In this document: positions 1-8,155 of the stretch, piece after piece
Position numbering within the stretch: position 1 is the first letter of the stretch
Layout of the letters: every line of letters begins with the position of its first letter
NCBI RefSeq assembly: GCF_039872765.1
Contig: NZ_JBDPZC010000001.1
Coordinates: 62,001-126,000 of the forward strand
Direction of reading: 5' to 3'
DNA: 64,000 bases
Origin: Roseateles_B flavus
Lineage (GTDB): Bacteria; Pseudomonadota; Gammaproteobacteria; Burkholderiales; Burkholderiaceae_C
Position numbers and translations under genes: made by a program
The notes under the pieces: generated by a model
Told to the model about the DNA's origin: nothing
Seen by the model: the letters and a program-made list of their open reading frames with translations, nothing else
Databases searched by the model: none

Positions 1-438
1 GTTCCAGTGCCGGATCTCGCCGCGGAAGATGTCGGCCAGGGTGGGGCCGTCCAGGCGCAGCTGGGACACGCCCTTGAGGTTCACGGCCGGCACGATGCCG
101 CCCACCAGCATGGGCAGCTGCACCAGGTGCTTGCTGGCCAGCTCGGCCTCGCTGAAGGGCACGTCGCTGCCGGCGAAATCTACCGAGCGGGCCTGGATCT
201 GCTTCTGGCCGTCGCCCGAACCGGTGGGCTTGTAGCGGACCTTGCGGCCATGGGCGCGGGCGTACTGCTCGGTCCAGGCCTGGTAGACCACGGAGGGGAA
301 GCTGGCGCCCACGCCCTGCACGTCGGCCAGGGCATGGCTGGGGCTCAGGGCGGGCAGCAGGATGCTCAGGGCCACCGCACGCAGGGCATGGCGGCGCAGG
401 AATCGCGAGGCGGAGAGGAGGGGCAGGGCATGTGACAT
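1..438 (-). CDS. pstS: Phosphate ABC transporter substrate-binding protein PstS (partial)
   Basis: Only the first 146 residues lie in the window; the gene runs off the left edge. A signal peptide (residues 1 to about 38, basic RRHALR then a hydrophobic stretch ending SHALA) is followed by the PstS signature GASFPSVVYQAW, the phosphate-contacting GSGDGQKQI and the conserved DFAGSDVPF segment, then LADIFRGEIRHWN. These match the periplasmic phosphate receptor of the PstSCAB importer. Start taken at the ATG giving MSHALPL; a second in-frame ATG is not better. The rest of the pst operon would lie outside the window on the same strand. A Pho box was not recognised upstream. Confidence 0.88.
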   Translation of the reverse strand, partial: MSHALPLLSASRFLRRHALRAVALSILLPALSPSHALADVQGVGASFPSVVYQAWTEQYARAHGRKVRYKPTGSGDGQKQIQARSVDFAGSDVPFSEAELASKHLVQLPMLVGGIVPAVNLKGVSQLRLDGPTLADIFRGEIRHWN

Positions 439-490
439 GCCCCGGCATTCTGGAGACGATTTATGACAGTTCTGTTCCAGTCTGACTCAG

Positions 491-526
491 GGGGTCAGGT
501 CTTGCCAGGGGGGCAGGTCTTGCGCC
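491..526 (+). repeat. Dispersed motif, two direct copies
   Basis: GGGGTCAGGTCTTGCC at 491-506 is followed by a near copy GGGCAGGTCTTGCGCC at 511-526, a 20-bp direct repeat in the gap between the ridA-like gene and pstS. The first copy holds the exact 13-mer GGTCAGGTCTTGC found eleven times in this window. Confidence 0.8.
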
Positions 527-540
527 TCCGCGTCCCGCCT

Positions 541-1059
541 TCAGCGCACGGCCGTCACCTCGATCTCCACCAGCCAGCCCGGCACCACCAGGCCGGCCAC
601 CTGCATCACCGAGCGGGCGGGCAGGTTGGGCTGGGCGGCCGTGCCGAAATGCTCGCTGTAGGCGGACATGAATCCGTCAAAGTCCATGCGGCCGCCCTTG
701 GACGGGTCGCCCACCAGGAAGACCTGCATCTTCACGACCTGACCCATGGACAGGCCCAGGCCCTTGAGCTGACGGTCGATGTTGGCCAGCACGCTGAGCG
801 TCTGGGTGCGGGTGTCACCATAGGCGGCCAGGCTGCCGCGCTCGGCCTTGGGGTCCGCCACGGCCGGCACGGCGCCGCTGACGAAGACCAGGGTCCGGCC
901 TGCCGGCACCTCCACCGCACTGGCGATGGGGAAGCTGGAGTTGGGGATCCGGTGGCGGATGACCTCCGGCGCAGCGGCCGCAGCGGGCGCGGGCGGTGGG
1001 GTCTGGGCCTGGGCGGCCAGCGCGAGAGGCAGCAGGCAGGCGAGCGCGAGTCGTTTCAT
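541..1059 (-). CDS. Exported RidA/YjgF/UK114 family protein
   Basis: 172 residues with a signal peptide (MKRLALACLLPLALAAQAQ), an Ala/Pro-rich linker and a complete RidA fold. RidA enzymes hydrolyse reactive enamines and imines to keto compounds. The conserved imine-binding arginine is present in NLPARS (Arg149), and the C-terminal strand carries the usual acidic EIEV. Most RidA proteins are cytosolic; this one is exported. It is the third gene of an operon after the amine oxidase and cytochrome c, which suggests that it clears the imine the oxidase makes in the periplasm. That link is inference from gene order and known chemistry. Confidence 0.88.
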   Translation of the reverse strand: MKRLALACLLPLALAAQAQTPPPAPAAAAAPEVIRHRIPNSSFPIASAVEVPAGRTLVFVSGAVPAVADPKAERGSLAAYGDTRTQTLSVLANIDRQLKGLGLSMGQVVKMQVFLVGDPSKGGRMDFDGFMSAYSEHFGTAAQPNLPARSVMQVAGLVVPGWLVEIEVTAVR

Positions 1060-1083
1060 GCGGGCTCCGGATAACGTTGGAGG

Positions 1084-1527
1084 TCAGTGTGCCACGGCCG
1101 GGCTGGCCTGCTGGCCCTTGCGGACCTCGGCCGATTCTGCCGGCGTGACACGCGCGGCCTCGGGGGGCATGCCGCCGAAGCGCTCGCGCACATGGCTCAG
1201 CACGGCGGCAACCTGATCGTCGCTCAGCTGGCGGCCGAAGCCGGGCATGGCACGGTGGCCATTGAGCACCATGTGCAGGGCGTAGGGTGCGGCCGCCAAG
1301 CGGGGATTGCCCTGCAGCGCGGGATAGGCCCCGGCCCCGCGGGCCCCGCGGCCGTCGGGCATGTGGCAGGCCGCGCACAGGGCGCCGTAGAGGGCGGGAC
1401 CGCTGCGCTGCTCGAAGCGCCAGCCGCTGGAGAAGCGGGGCTCCGGTGCGGAAGCCGCTTCATCGGCCAGGACCAGCGCGGGGCATGCGGCCCACGCGGC
1501 CAGCAGGAGTGTCAGGGCGGCTTTCAT
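1084..1527 (-). CDS. Periplasmic class I cytochrome c
   Basis: 147 residues: signal peptide (1 to about 21), haem-binding CAACH (Cys51, Cys54, His55) and a likely distal axial Met95 in AMPGFG. Length and motif order fit a small mono-haem cytochrome c. Its start overlaps the stop of the upstream flavin oxidase by 4 bp (ATGA), so the two are translationally coupled. The likely job is to accept electrons from the flavoprotein and pass them to the respiratory chain, which would make the enzyme a dehydrogenase rather than a peroxide-forming oxidase; this is inferred from context. Confidence 0.9.
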   Translation of the reverse strand: MKAALTLLLAAWAACPALVLADEAASAPEPRFSSGWRFEQRSGPALYGALCAACHMPDGRGARGAGAYPALQGNPRLAAAPYALHMVLNGHRAMPGFGRQLSDDQVAAVLSHVRERFGGMPPEAARVTPAESAEVRKGQQASPAVAH

Positions 1528-3131
1528 GCGGCGCGGGCCTTCTCGTGCAGCTGGGTGATGGCGTGGCGGGCCGAGAGCACGGCGCCCTCCTGCCAGGCGG
1601 GCAGCAGCGAGGCGTGCTCGCCGGCCAGGATCAGGCGGCCGTCCATCTTCAGCAGCGTGGGGTAATGGCGCTCGCGGGCCACACGGCTCCAGTCACCGAA
1701 GCAGCCCAGGGTGGCGGGATGGCGGTGCCAGCCCACGGTCATGCCGCTTTCGTATTCGGTGGCAGCCTGGGGATGGATCTGGCTGTCCATGCGCAGCACC
1801 TCGCGCAGGCGCTCGGCCGGCGGCAGTGAGGTGAACTCCAGGGCCTGCGTGCCGAAGGCATAGGCGCCCAGCAGCACGCCCTTGCGGCCCTGCAGCTCGT
1901 GGTTGGGATAGGCGATCAGGCGGATGGGCAGCTCGGTGCTGCTCATGCCACCGAAGATGGCCTCGTCCTCCTCCCAGAAACGGCGCTTGAACTGCAGGCC
2001 GGCCTTGAAGGCGGAGAAATAGGGCACGGCCTCGATGGCCTCGTGCAGGGCTGCGCTGCACTGCACGTCCAGCTGCGAGAGCACCGAGAGGGGCAGCGTG
2101 CAGATGCACCAATCGGCCTGCACGGTCTGCTCGGGCTGGCCGGGGCGGCTGAGGTCCTGCACCTGCACGCGCACGCCCCGGGCGTCCTGCTGGATGGCGC
2201 TGACGCGGCGGCGCAGCCGGATGCGCTGCTGCCCCACGGCCTGGGCCAGGGCGTGTGCGATGCGGTCCATGCCGCCTACGGGCTGGAACAGCGGGGTCTG
2301 GTACTCGAAGCCCGCGCCCTGATCCAGCTGGCCCCAGAGACCCGAGCGCAACAGGGCCTGCAGCCCTTGCGGCTGGGCCTCGGGCGGATGGGCGGAGACG
2401 CCCATGCCGGGGAAGGGCTCGAAGCCACGGCGGTCGGCGGCGGCTTCGCCGGCGCGGTAGCGGCCTTCGCGGTCCAGCCCGCCGAACTGCTGCAGGGCCT
2501 GGACCAGGCGCTCGCGGTCCTCGGTGCTCAGTGTTTCATCCAAGGGCTGCTGGCGTACCAGCTTGGCCAGGAGCTCGGCGACGTCGCCCCGGAAATCGGC
2601 CTGCACCTCACGCAGGCGCTGCGGCCGCCCGCCCGCCACGCGCGGGCTGTGCACATAGGCGTTGTGGTTGAGCTGGACGAAGGGCTCCAGCCTCACCCCC
2701 AGCTGGCGGCAGTAGTCCAGCACGCCGTGGTGATGGAAGGGGATGCGCCAGGGGCCGGGGTTGAAGTACTGGCCGCGGTCGAACTGGCAGTGCTGGGGGG
2801 CGCCGCCCAGCTCGGTGTAGTGGTCGCCGCCGCGCAGGGTCCAGCAGCGGCCGCCGATGCGGTCCTGGTACTCGAGGATCTCGACCTCATAGCCCGCACG
2901 CAGCAGCTCCAGCGCCGACACCAGGCCAGCCACGCCCGCGCCCAGGACCAGCACCCGCCGGCCGCGCGCCGGAGCGGGGCCGAGCCTGAAGCGGGCCTCG
3001 GCCGGCGATGCCTGGGCCAGGCCCAGGGCGCTCATCGCGGCATAGACCGCGCCGCTGCCCGCCACGGCGCCCAGGCGCTGCAGCCAGGCGCGCCGGCTCG
3101 GGCCGCGGGCAGGAGTGGTGTGGGTAGGCAT
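1524..3131 (-). CDS. Tat-exported flavin amine/L-amino-acid oxidase family protein
   Basis: 535 residues. The N-terminus has a twin-arginine signal (SRRAWLQRLG, Arg13-Arg14) followed by a hydrophobic core, so it is exported folded with its FAD. The dinucleotide-binding GAGVAGLVSALELL starts near residue 64, followed by RIGGRCWTL, and the C-terminus has the FAD-contacting GEHAS..PAWQEGAVLSARHA typical of monoamine and L-amino-acid oxidases. The substrate cannot be read from sequence. First gene of a three-gene operon with cytochrome c (4-bp overlap) and an exported RidA. No obvious terminator lies between the three. Confidence 0.88.
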   Translation of the reverse strand: MPTHTTPARGPSRRAWLQRLGAVAGSGAVYAAMSALGLAQASPAEARFRLGPAPARGRRVLVLGAGVAGLVSALELLRAGYEVEILEYQDRIGGRCWTLRGGDHYTELGGAPQHCQFDRGQYFNPGPWRIPFHHHGVLDYCRQLGVRLEPFVQLNHNAYVHSPRVAGGRPQRLREVQADFRGDVAELLAKLVRQQPLDETLSTEDRERLVQALQQFGGLDREGRYRAGEAAADRRGFEPFPGMGVSAHPPEAQPQGLQALLRSGLWGQLDQGAGFEYQTPLFQPVGGMDRIAHALAQAVGQQRIRLRRRVSAIQQDARGVRVQVQDLSRPGQPEQTVQADWCICTLPLSVLSQLDVQCSAALHEAIEAVPYFSAFKAGLQFKRRFWEEDEAIFGGMSSTELPIRLIAYPNHELQGRKGVLLGAYAFGTQALEFTSLPPAERLREVLRMDSQIHPQAATEYESGMTVGWHRHPATLGCFGDWSRVARERHYPTLLKMDGRLILAGEHASLLPAWQEGAVLSARHAITQLHEKARAA

Positions 3132-3232
3132 GGCCGCACCATAGCAAGCCCCCGCATGGGCTCAAAGAGGGTCTATGCCGGGTGACTTTGGTGATGGGGT
3201 CCGGCGTGCGGGTGCGGGGCGAGCCCCCGGCT

Positions 3233-3874
3233 TCAGTCCAGGGTCCGCAGGTGCTGGTCCTCGGCCCAGGACAGCAGGCTGGGCCCGTCCGGCCCCCAGC
3301 GCAGGCGGTTGATGCCGGCATTGGGGATGTCGCAGGCCCGCGGGCCGTGCAGGGGCAGGCCTCGGGCGGCGCGCCAGACCATGTCCAGCGCGCCGCCATG
3401 GGTCAGCACCAGAACGCGGCCGCCGCCATGCTGCCGGGCCAGGCGGGCCGCGGCGGCCAGGATGCGCTCGGAGAACTGCCGCCGGCTCTCGGCGCCGCCG
3501 GGCAGGGCGTAGTCCGGATCATGGCGCTGCCATTGCGCATGCAGCTCGGGGTGGGTGCTGCGCAGGGTGTCCACGCTCTGGCCCTCCAGCACGCCGAAGG
3601 CCTGCTCGCGCCAGGCAGGGTCATGCTGCAGGGGCAGGTCCAGGGCCTGGCAGACGGGCTCGGCGGTCTGGCGTGCGCGGCCCAGGTCGCTGCTGACAAT
3701 GGCGTCGAAGCGCAGGCCTTCGGAGTGCAGCTGCCGCGCCAGGCGCCGGGCCTGGGCCAGGCCTCGCTCGTTCAGCGGGACATCGATCTGGCCCTGGAAG
3801 CACTTGCGCAGGTTCCAGTCGGTCTCGCCATGGCGGACGAGGACCAGCTCGGTGAGGGCGTGCGGCTCAGACAT
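3233..3874 (-). CDS. Histidine phosphatase (phosphoglycerate mutase-like)
   Basis: 213 residues. The catalytic RHGETDWN motif (LVRHGETDWN) sits near the N-terminus and the second catalytic histidine is in LVLTHGGALD; the conserved SSDLGRARQTAE is present. These define the histidine phosphatase superfamily branch holding GpmB, CobC and similar phosphatases; substrate unknown. The ATG chosen (MSEPHALTEL) overlaps the stop of the upstream glutathione transferase by 8 bp, which supports both the start and co-translation. A longer reading exists but would run deeper into the upstream gene. Confidence 0.85.
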   Translation of the reverse strand: MSEPHALTELVLVRHGETDWNLRKCFQGQIDVPLNERGLAQARRLARQLHSEGLRFDAIVSSDLGRARQTAEPVCQALDLPLQHDPAWREQAFGVLEGQSVDTLRSTHPELHAQWQRHDPDYALPGGAESRRQFSERILAAAARLARQHGGGRVLVLTHGGALDMVWRAARGLPLHGPRACDIPNAGINRLRWGPDGPSLLSWAEDQHLRTLD

Positions 3875-4514
3875 ACGGCGCCTGCAGCCCTTCCGCCGCC
3901 CACAGGCCCTGCACGGCGGGCCGGGCCAGCATGCGCTGCACATAGGGCCCCAGATGCGGCAGCGAACGCGCCGGGCGCTGCAGGCCGCGGGTCCAGCGGC
4001 ACATCATGAAGGCCAGCGGGTCGATGGCACTGAACTGCTCGCCCAGCAGCCAGGGGCCGCCGTGGCGGGCGAACTCGGCGTCCAGGATGTCCAGCAGCTC
4101 ACCGGCGCGCGCTTCCGCCAGGGTCTTGATCTCGGCGATGGCCTCGGGAAACTGCGCCGGCAGATGGCGCTCCGGGTAGAACCAGCGGCCCATGGTGGGC
4201 TGGAGGCCGGTGCTGAGCCAGCAGAGCCACTTGTAGGCCTGGGCCCGTGCGGCGCTGCCCAGGGGCGGCAGCAGGCCGGAGGCCGGGTGGCGGTCGGCCA
4301 GGTGCAGCAGGATGGCGCCGGTCTCGTAGAGCACCAGGTCGCCGTCTTCCAGCACGGGGATCAGGCCGTTGGGGTTGAGGCGGAGGTAGTCGGGGCTGCG
4401 GTGCGCGCCTTTGTCGCGGTCCACCGGGACCAGCTCGAAGGGCTGCCCCAGCTCGCGCAGCAGCAGGTGAGGGGCGAGGCTGGCATTGCCGGGGGCGAAG
4501 TACAGGCGAAGCAT
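3867..4514 (-). CDS. Glutathione S-transferase family protein
   Basis: 215 residues. Thioredoxin-like N-terminal domain starts MLRLYFAPGNASLAPHLLL, with Ser12 in the usual catalytic position and the cis-proline segment NGLIPVL followed by YETGAILLHLAD (glutathione gamma-glutamyl site); an all-alpha C-terminal domain follows. Family and length are typical of bacterial beta-class-like GSTs. An ATG three codons upstream (4523) is also possible. It leads a two-gene unit with the histidine phosphatase. Confidence 0.87.
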   Translation of the reverse strand: MLRLYFAPGNASLAPHLLLRELGQPFELVPVDRDKGAHRSPDYLRLNPNGLIPVLEDGDLVLYETGAILLHLADRHPASGLLPPLGSAARAQAYKWLCWLSTGLQPTMGRWFYPERHLPAQFPEAIAEIKTLAEARAGELLDILDAEFARHGGPWLLGEQFSAIDPLAFMMCRWTRGLQRPARSLPHLGPYVQRMLARPAVQGLWAAEGLQAPYV

Positions 4515-4727
4515 GGGAGGCATCCTTGCACGATCCAGGGTGAGGCGCTGTGGCACGGCCGGGCCGGCCATGCTCCGACTGTAGCGGGCCGCCCGGCTTC
4601 CCTTGCCGCGGGATGGCGACCGTCTGGCGAGCCGCGGGCCGCAATGCAGCTTTACCGGGGCGCAACAAGCACCTAAGCCGCGCGCGGCAGCATGGATCCA
4701 TCCCAAGATTCCTCCGGCGAGCCGTCC

Positions 4728-5348
4728 ATGCGATCCCTCCTGCGCCCCCTGGCCCTTGCGCTGCCCCTGTGCTGTCTCTTCGTCCCGCCGGTGCAGGCCG
4801 GCACCCATGTCGACGTGGGCATCGGCCTGCGCTTCGACAACCGCTACCACCATGACCACTACTACCCCGCACCGGGCTATGTGGTGGCGCACGCGCCGCC
4901 GGGCGCGGTGGTCGTGCATCACCATGCCGACCCCTACTACTTCCACGGCGGCGTCTGGTACCGCCCCTATGGTCCGCGCTTGCGGGTAGTGCTGCCGCCG
5001 GTGGGCATCGTCGTGCCACTGCTGCCCGCGGCCTATGTGAGCCTGCGCATCGGCGGCTTCCCCTACTTCTATGCCAATGGGGTCTACTACCAGAGCGCCC
5101 CGGGCGGCTACGTGGTGGTGAATCCGCCGCCCGAGGCCGCGCAGGCCGTCCCGGCCCCTGCGCCCGTGCCGCTGAAGCCCGACCCCATCCTCTATCCGCG
5201 CAATGGCCAGAGCGCCCAGCAGACCGAGGCCGATCGCCAGGAATGCAACCGCTGGGCCACCAGCCAGCCCTCGGCGCTCAACGATGCGGGCGTCTTCAAC
5301 CGGGCCGTGGAGGCCTGCATGGATGGCCGCGGCTACAGCATGCGCTGA
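4728..5348 (+). CDS. Secreted Tyr/Pro-rich protein (DUF6515-like)
   Basis: 206 residues from the ATG giving MRSLLRPLALALPLCC, a signal peptide ending near VQAG. The mature part is unusual: His/Tyr-rich (NRYHHDHYYP), then repeated aromatic strands (GVWYRPYG, GVYYQSAPGGYVVV) like DUF6515 proteins, a Pro/Ala linker and a Cys-containing C-terminal helix (RQECNRW ... VEACMDGRGYSMR) seen at the end of many proteobacterial envelope proteins. Function unknown. It is monocistronic and convergent with the diguanylate cyclase, 15 bp away. An upstream ATG at 4692 would place 12 extra residues before the signal peptide and was not preferred. Confidence 0.75.
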   Translation: MRSLLRPLALALPLCCLFVPPVQAGTHVDVGIGLRFDNRYHHDHYYPAPGYVVAHAPPGAVVVHHHADPYYFHGGVWYRPYGPRLRVVLPPVGIVVPLLPAAYVSLRIGGFPYFYANGVYYQSAPGGYVVVNPPPEAAQAVPAPAPVPLKPDPILYPRNGQSAQQTEADRQECNRWATSQPSALNDAGVFNRAVEACMDGRGYSMR

Positions 5349-5363
5349 CAGGCGCTGCGCCGC

Positions 5364-6791
5364 TCAGGCGTGGCAGACGCGGTTGCGGCCGGCGTCCTTT
5401 GCGCGGTAGAGCTGGGCGTCGGCCTGCTCCAGCAGCGCAGCGGCGCTGGCGGCGGCTGGGTCGGCGGCCAGTCCCATGCTGAGGCTCACCTGCAGACGCG
5501 GCGCCAGCTGGCCCCAGTCCTCGGCGGCGACGCTCGCGCGCAGCCGCTCGCAGACGTCCGCCGCCTCGTGCAGGGGCGTCTGCGGCAGGGCCATCACGAA
5601 CTCCTCGCCGCCGTAGCGGGCCAGGAGGCGGGCGCCGCCGAGCTGCCGCTCCAGCAGCGCGGCCACGCGGCGCAGCACCTCGTCACCGACCGCGTGCGAG
5701 TACTGGTCGTTGATGCGCTTGAACCAGTCGATGTCGGCCAGCACGAGGGTCAGGTCTTGCCCATGACGGCGGCTGTCCTCGAACAACTGCCGGACGGACT
5801 CGTCGAAATGCCGCCGGTTGTAGAGCCCGGTGAGGGCGTCGCGGATGCTCAGCTCCTTCAGCTGCAGGGCCTGCGAGCTGATCGTGGCGTGCGAGGCGCG
5901 CAGCTCCGCGTCGCTGCGCGCCAGGGCCTCGCTCATGTGGTTGAAGGCCAGGGCCAGGGCCTCGATCTCCGCGCTGCCCCGGGCGTCCACCCGCTGCAGC
6001 AGTTCGCCGGCATGCATGCGCCGCACGGCCTGGGTCAGCCGGCGCAGGCGGGCGCTGAGACCGGAGCCCAGCAGCAGGCCCAGCAAGGCGGCCAGCACGG
6101 TGGCGGCGATGGCGCCCACCAGCAGGGCCTGGCGCATGGCGGCCAGATAGGCCAGGTCGTCCTGGCCGGGGCTCAGCACCCCCTCGGTCGACACATAGGC
6201 GCGGATCTCGCCGTCCACCCTCACCGCTTCGGCCAGGGCGCGCTGTGCTTCGGGCAGGGCCTCGCCCTGTGGATAGCTGCCGGCGCCCAGCAGCACCCGG
6301 TAGTTCGCGTCGGTGAGGATGAACCGGAAGGGCGGACGGGCGCCGGGACCCGCGGGAGGCGGGCCGTCAGGGGGCGGGCCGGGGCGGCGGCCGGGGTCGT
6401 CCCTGCCGTCGGGCGCGGGCCAGGGCTGCGGTCCTGGGCCGGGTCGCGGCTCCCCCGAGTGGCCGGGCGGCGGCCCGCGTCGCACATCCCAGGGGCGCGG
6501 GGGGCCGTCGGAGCTGGCGGGCCCGGCGCCTTTCGCATCGGGGCCGCGCAGGCGGGCGAGGTAGTCCCCCAGACCCACGCCCCGCGCCTTGCCGGACTCG
6601 AAGCTGCCGAACTCCTGCAGATAGGACGCAACGCCTGCCCGGAAGTGCGCGGTGGCCTGCTGCGCGGCCTGCGAGCTGAACTTGCGCTGCAGCTCCAGGT
6701 AGGCCACGCCGCCCACCGTCACTACCACGGCCAGGCCGGTCAGCATCAGGGCCAGGGTGAGTTGGAGGCGCAGGGACAGCGGGCGCAGCAT
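5364..6791 (-). CDS. Membrane diguanylate cyclase (HAMP-GGDEF)
   Basis: 475 residues: a first membrane segment near residues 10-32, a periplasmic domain, a second membrane segment (VGAIAATVLAALLGLLLGSG), HAMP and a GGDEF domain ending in the active GGEEF motif, so it probably makes cyclic di-GMP. The inhibitory RxxD site expected five residues before GGEEF reads GGAR, so product feedback appears absent. The periplasmic domain contains about 50 residues that are almost only Pro, Gly, Asp and Arg, an odd low-complexity insert. Start chosen at MLRPLSLRL, directly before the first membrane segment, rather than 27 codons upstream. Confidence 0.88.
   Translation of the reverse strand: MLRPLSLRLQLTLALMLTGLAVVVTVGGVAYLELQRKFSSQAAQQATAHFRAGVASYLQEFGSFESGKARGVGLGDYLARLRGPDAKGAGPASSDGPPRPWDVRRGPPPGHSGEPRPGPGPQPWPAPDGRDDPGRRPGPPPDGPPPAGPGARPPFRFILTDANYRVLLGAGSYPQGEALPEAQRALAEAVRVDGEIRAYVSTEGVLSPGQDDLAYLAAMRQALLVGAIAATVLAALLGLLLGSGLSARLRRLTQAVRRMHAGELLQRVDARGSAEIEALALAFNHMSEALARSDAELRASHATISSQALQLKELSIRDALTGLYNRRHFDESVRQLFEDSRRHGQDLTLVLADIDWFKRINDQYSHAVGDEVLRRVAALLERQLGGARLLARYGGEEFVMALPQTPLHEAADVCERLRASVAAEDWGQLAPRLQVSLSMGLAADPAAASAAALLEQADAQLYRAKDAGRNRVCHA
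5747..5763 (+). repeat. Dispersed motif copy inside diguanylate cyclase
   Basis: AGGGTCAGGTCTTGCCC carries the exact 13-mer. It lies in the GGDEF domain on the strand opposite the gene and is read as Gly-Gln-Asp-Leu-Thr-Leu. Confidence 0.7.
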
Positions 6792-6941
6792 GGCGGGGGA
6801 CGGTTCGGAGGTGCAGGGGTGCGGTCGATGGACGGGGCGGCCAAGGGGCGGCCACGGGCTGACCATTGTCACCGCCCGACCGTGCGAATGGCGGGGGGCC
6901 GCAGCGCCGGGGACTTCAGCCGGCTGCTAGGCTTGCGCGCC

Positions 6942-7487
6942 ATGAGCATCTTGAGCCTGCACCGACCCCAGCCCTCGGACCTCGAGGAACTGCTGGACTT
7001 CGAGCGCCGCGAGCGCGCCCATTTCGAGACCTGGGTCCATGCCCGTCCGGACGCGTTCTACAGCCCCGATGGCGTCGCGGCCCACCTCGAAGAGATCGAG
7101 GCCGCGGCGGCCGCGGACCGGGCGCACGCCTTCCTCATCCGTCACCAGGGCCGGCTGGTGGGGCGGATCAACCTGCACCATGTGAATCGCGAACACCACG
7201 GCCGCGCGGACCTGGGCTATCGCCTGGGGGCGGATGCGCAGGGGCGGGGCTGGGCCAGCGAGGCCGTGAGGCTGCTGCTGCCCATCGCCTTCGACTCGCT
7301 GGGCCTGTGGCGGCTGGAGGCCGTGGTGCGACCGGGCAATCCGGCCTCGGCCCGGGTCCTGGAGAAGAACGGCTTCCAGTGCTGGGGGCGCAGCCGGCTC
7401 AGCGTGAGCCTGCACGGCCAGTGGCAGGACCTGCTGCACTTCGAACGCTTGAGCCCGGCGGCCGAGGCCCTGGCCCGGGCCGGCTGA
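6942..7487 (+). CDS. GNAT acetyltransferase, RimJ/RimL type
   Basis: 181 residues with the GNAT core: FLIRHQGRLVGRINLHHV, then the acetyl-CoA-binding YRLGADAQGRGWASEAVRLLL (Q/R-x-x-G-x-G/A pyrophosphate loop) and the late RVLEKNGFQCWGR segment typical of RimJ/RimL-like N-acetyltransferases. The acetyl acceptor cannot be deduced. The start MSILSLHRP is 150 bp from the divergent diguanylate cyclase start. A longer open frame upstream is antisense to that gene and was ignored. Confidence 0.87.
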   Translation: MSILSLHRPQPSDLEELLDFERRERAHFETWVHARPDAFYSPDGVAAHLEEIEAAAAADRAHAFLIRHQGRLVGRINLHHVNREHHGRADLGYRLGADAQGRGWASEAVRLLLPIAFDSLGLWRLEAVVRPGNPASARVLEKNGFQCWGRSRLSVSLHGQWQDLLHFERLSPAAEALARAG

Positions 7488-7505
7488 GCCCGGGGCGCGG
7501 CAGCT

Positions 7506-7709
7506 TCAGGCCTGCACCTGCAGCGACTGTCCCGTCGAGGGCAGCTGCGGTACGACGCCCGGGCCCAGGTTCTGCTGCAGCGTCTGCAAAAAGGATGGCA
7601 GGGTGGTGGTGCTGTCGCCGCTGCCCTCGCGGCGGCTGCCTTGCAGATCCTGGACCAGCTTCTGGAAGGCCTCCTGCAGTTCGCTCGGCCGGCTTCTCTT
7701 TTGCGATCT
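7506..7709 (-). pseudogene. C-terminal remnant of an unknown protein
   Basis: A 67-codon open frame without a start codon, closed upstream by TAA at 7710-7712. It reads PSELQEAFQKLVQDLQ, a Ser/Thr-rich bridge, LPSFLQTLQQNLGPG and ends SLQVQA. The amphipathic, Gln/Leu-rich pattern looks like the tail of a real protein and not chance, yet the N-terminus is missing and the flanking DNA is less GC-rich. Probably a decayed gene end. Family not recognised. Confidence 0.3.
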
Positions 7710-8155
7710 TTACCTTGTGAAACAAGCCCGTCGCGGCGCCGCGCAGGGAGGCCCGCGAGCGGGCCGCAGCGCGGGGCCCCGAGCGCGAATCAGGGGCCCC
7801 GGGACGGTGGCCACGCGCAGTGCCTGTCACGTGTGTTCACCTCTGCTCACCAGCTGAGGTGGGCCCGGGGGCTGCAATCCGGGCGCTGGCCGACTAAAAT
7901 CGCGCGCTTTGCAGCCTTTGCTGCAGGCAGGGCTTCTTGTGCGCACTGCGGACTTCCGCCCCGGACGGCAGGGTCAAGCAGGACGAGCAGGACGAGCAGG
8001 ACCGCAAAGACGGATCTCCAGCGATGGAATCCGCCTGTCCCGGGCTGTTCCCGGGCGGACCAGCCCCTCTGGACGCGCGCTGCGCCTGTCGCTTGCGCCA
8101 TTTTTCAACGACAAACCCCATGCCAGCGCCCCCCGGCTGCCGGCTCGCCGTACCC
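7710..8155. other. Intergenic region, no supported gene
   Basis: About 450 bp with no convincing coding frame. It holds a 9-bp tandem repeat (CAGGACGAG, two and a half copies, 7979-8002) and a patch of lower GC around 7700-7720. An in-frame ATG at 8120 could extend the following acyltransferase by 12 codons. Confidence 0.4.

Noticed and set aside
7..1059. Long plus-strand frames opposite pstS and ridA
   Set aside because: They have His/Gly/Gln-rich antisense composition and no domain; the minus-strand genes have signal peptides and family motifs.
5370..7487. A 705-codon plus-strand frame running into the GNAT gene
   Set aside because: Its first 520 codons are the shadow of the diguanylate cyclase; only the last 181 residues form the GNAT domain.
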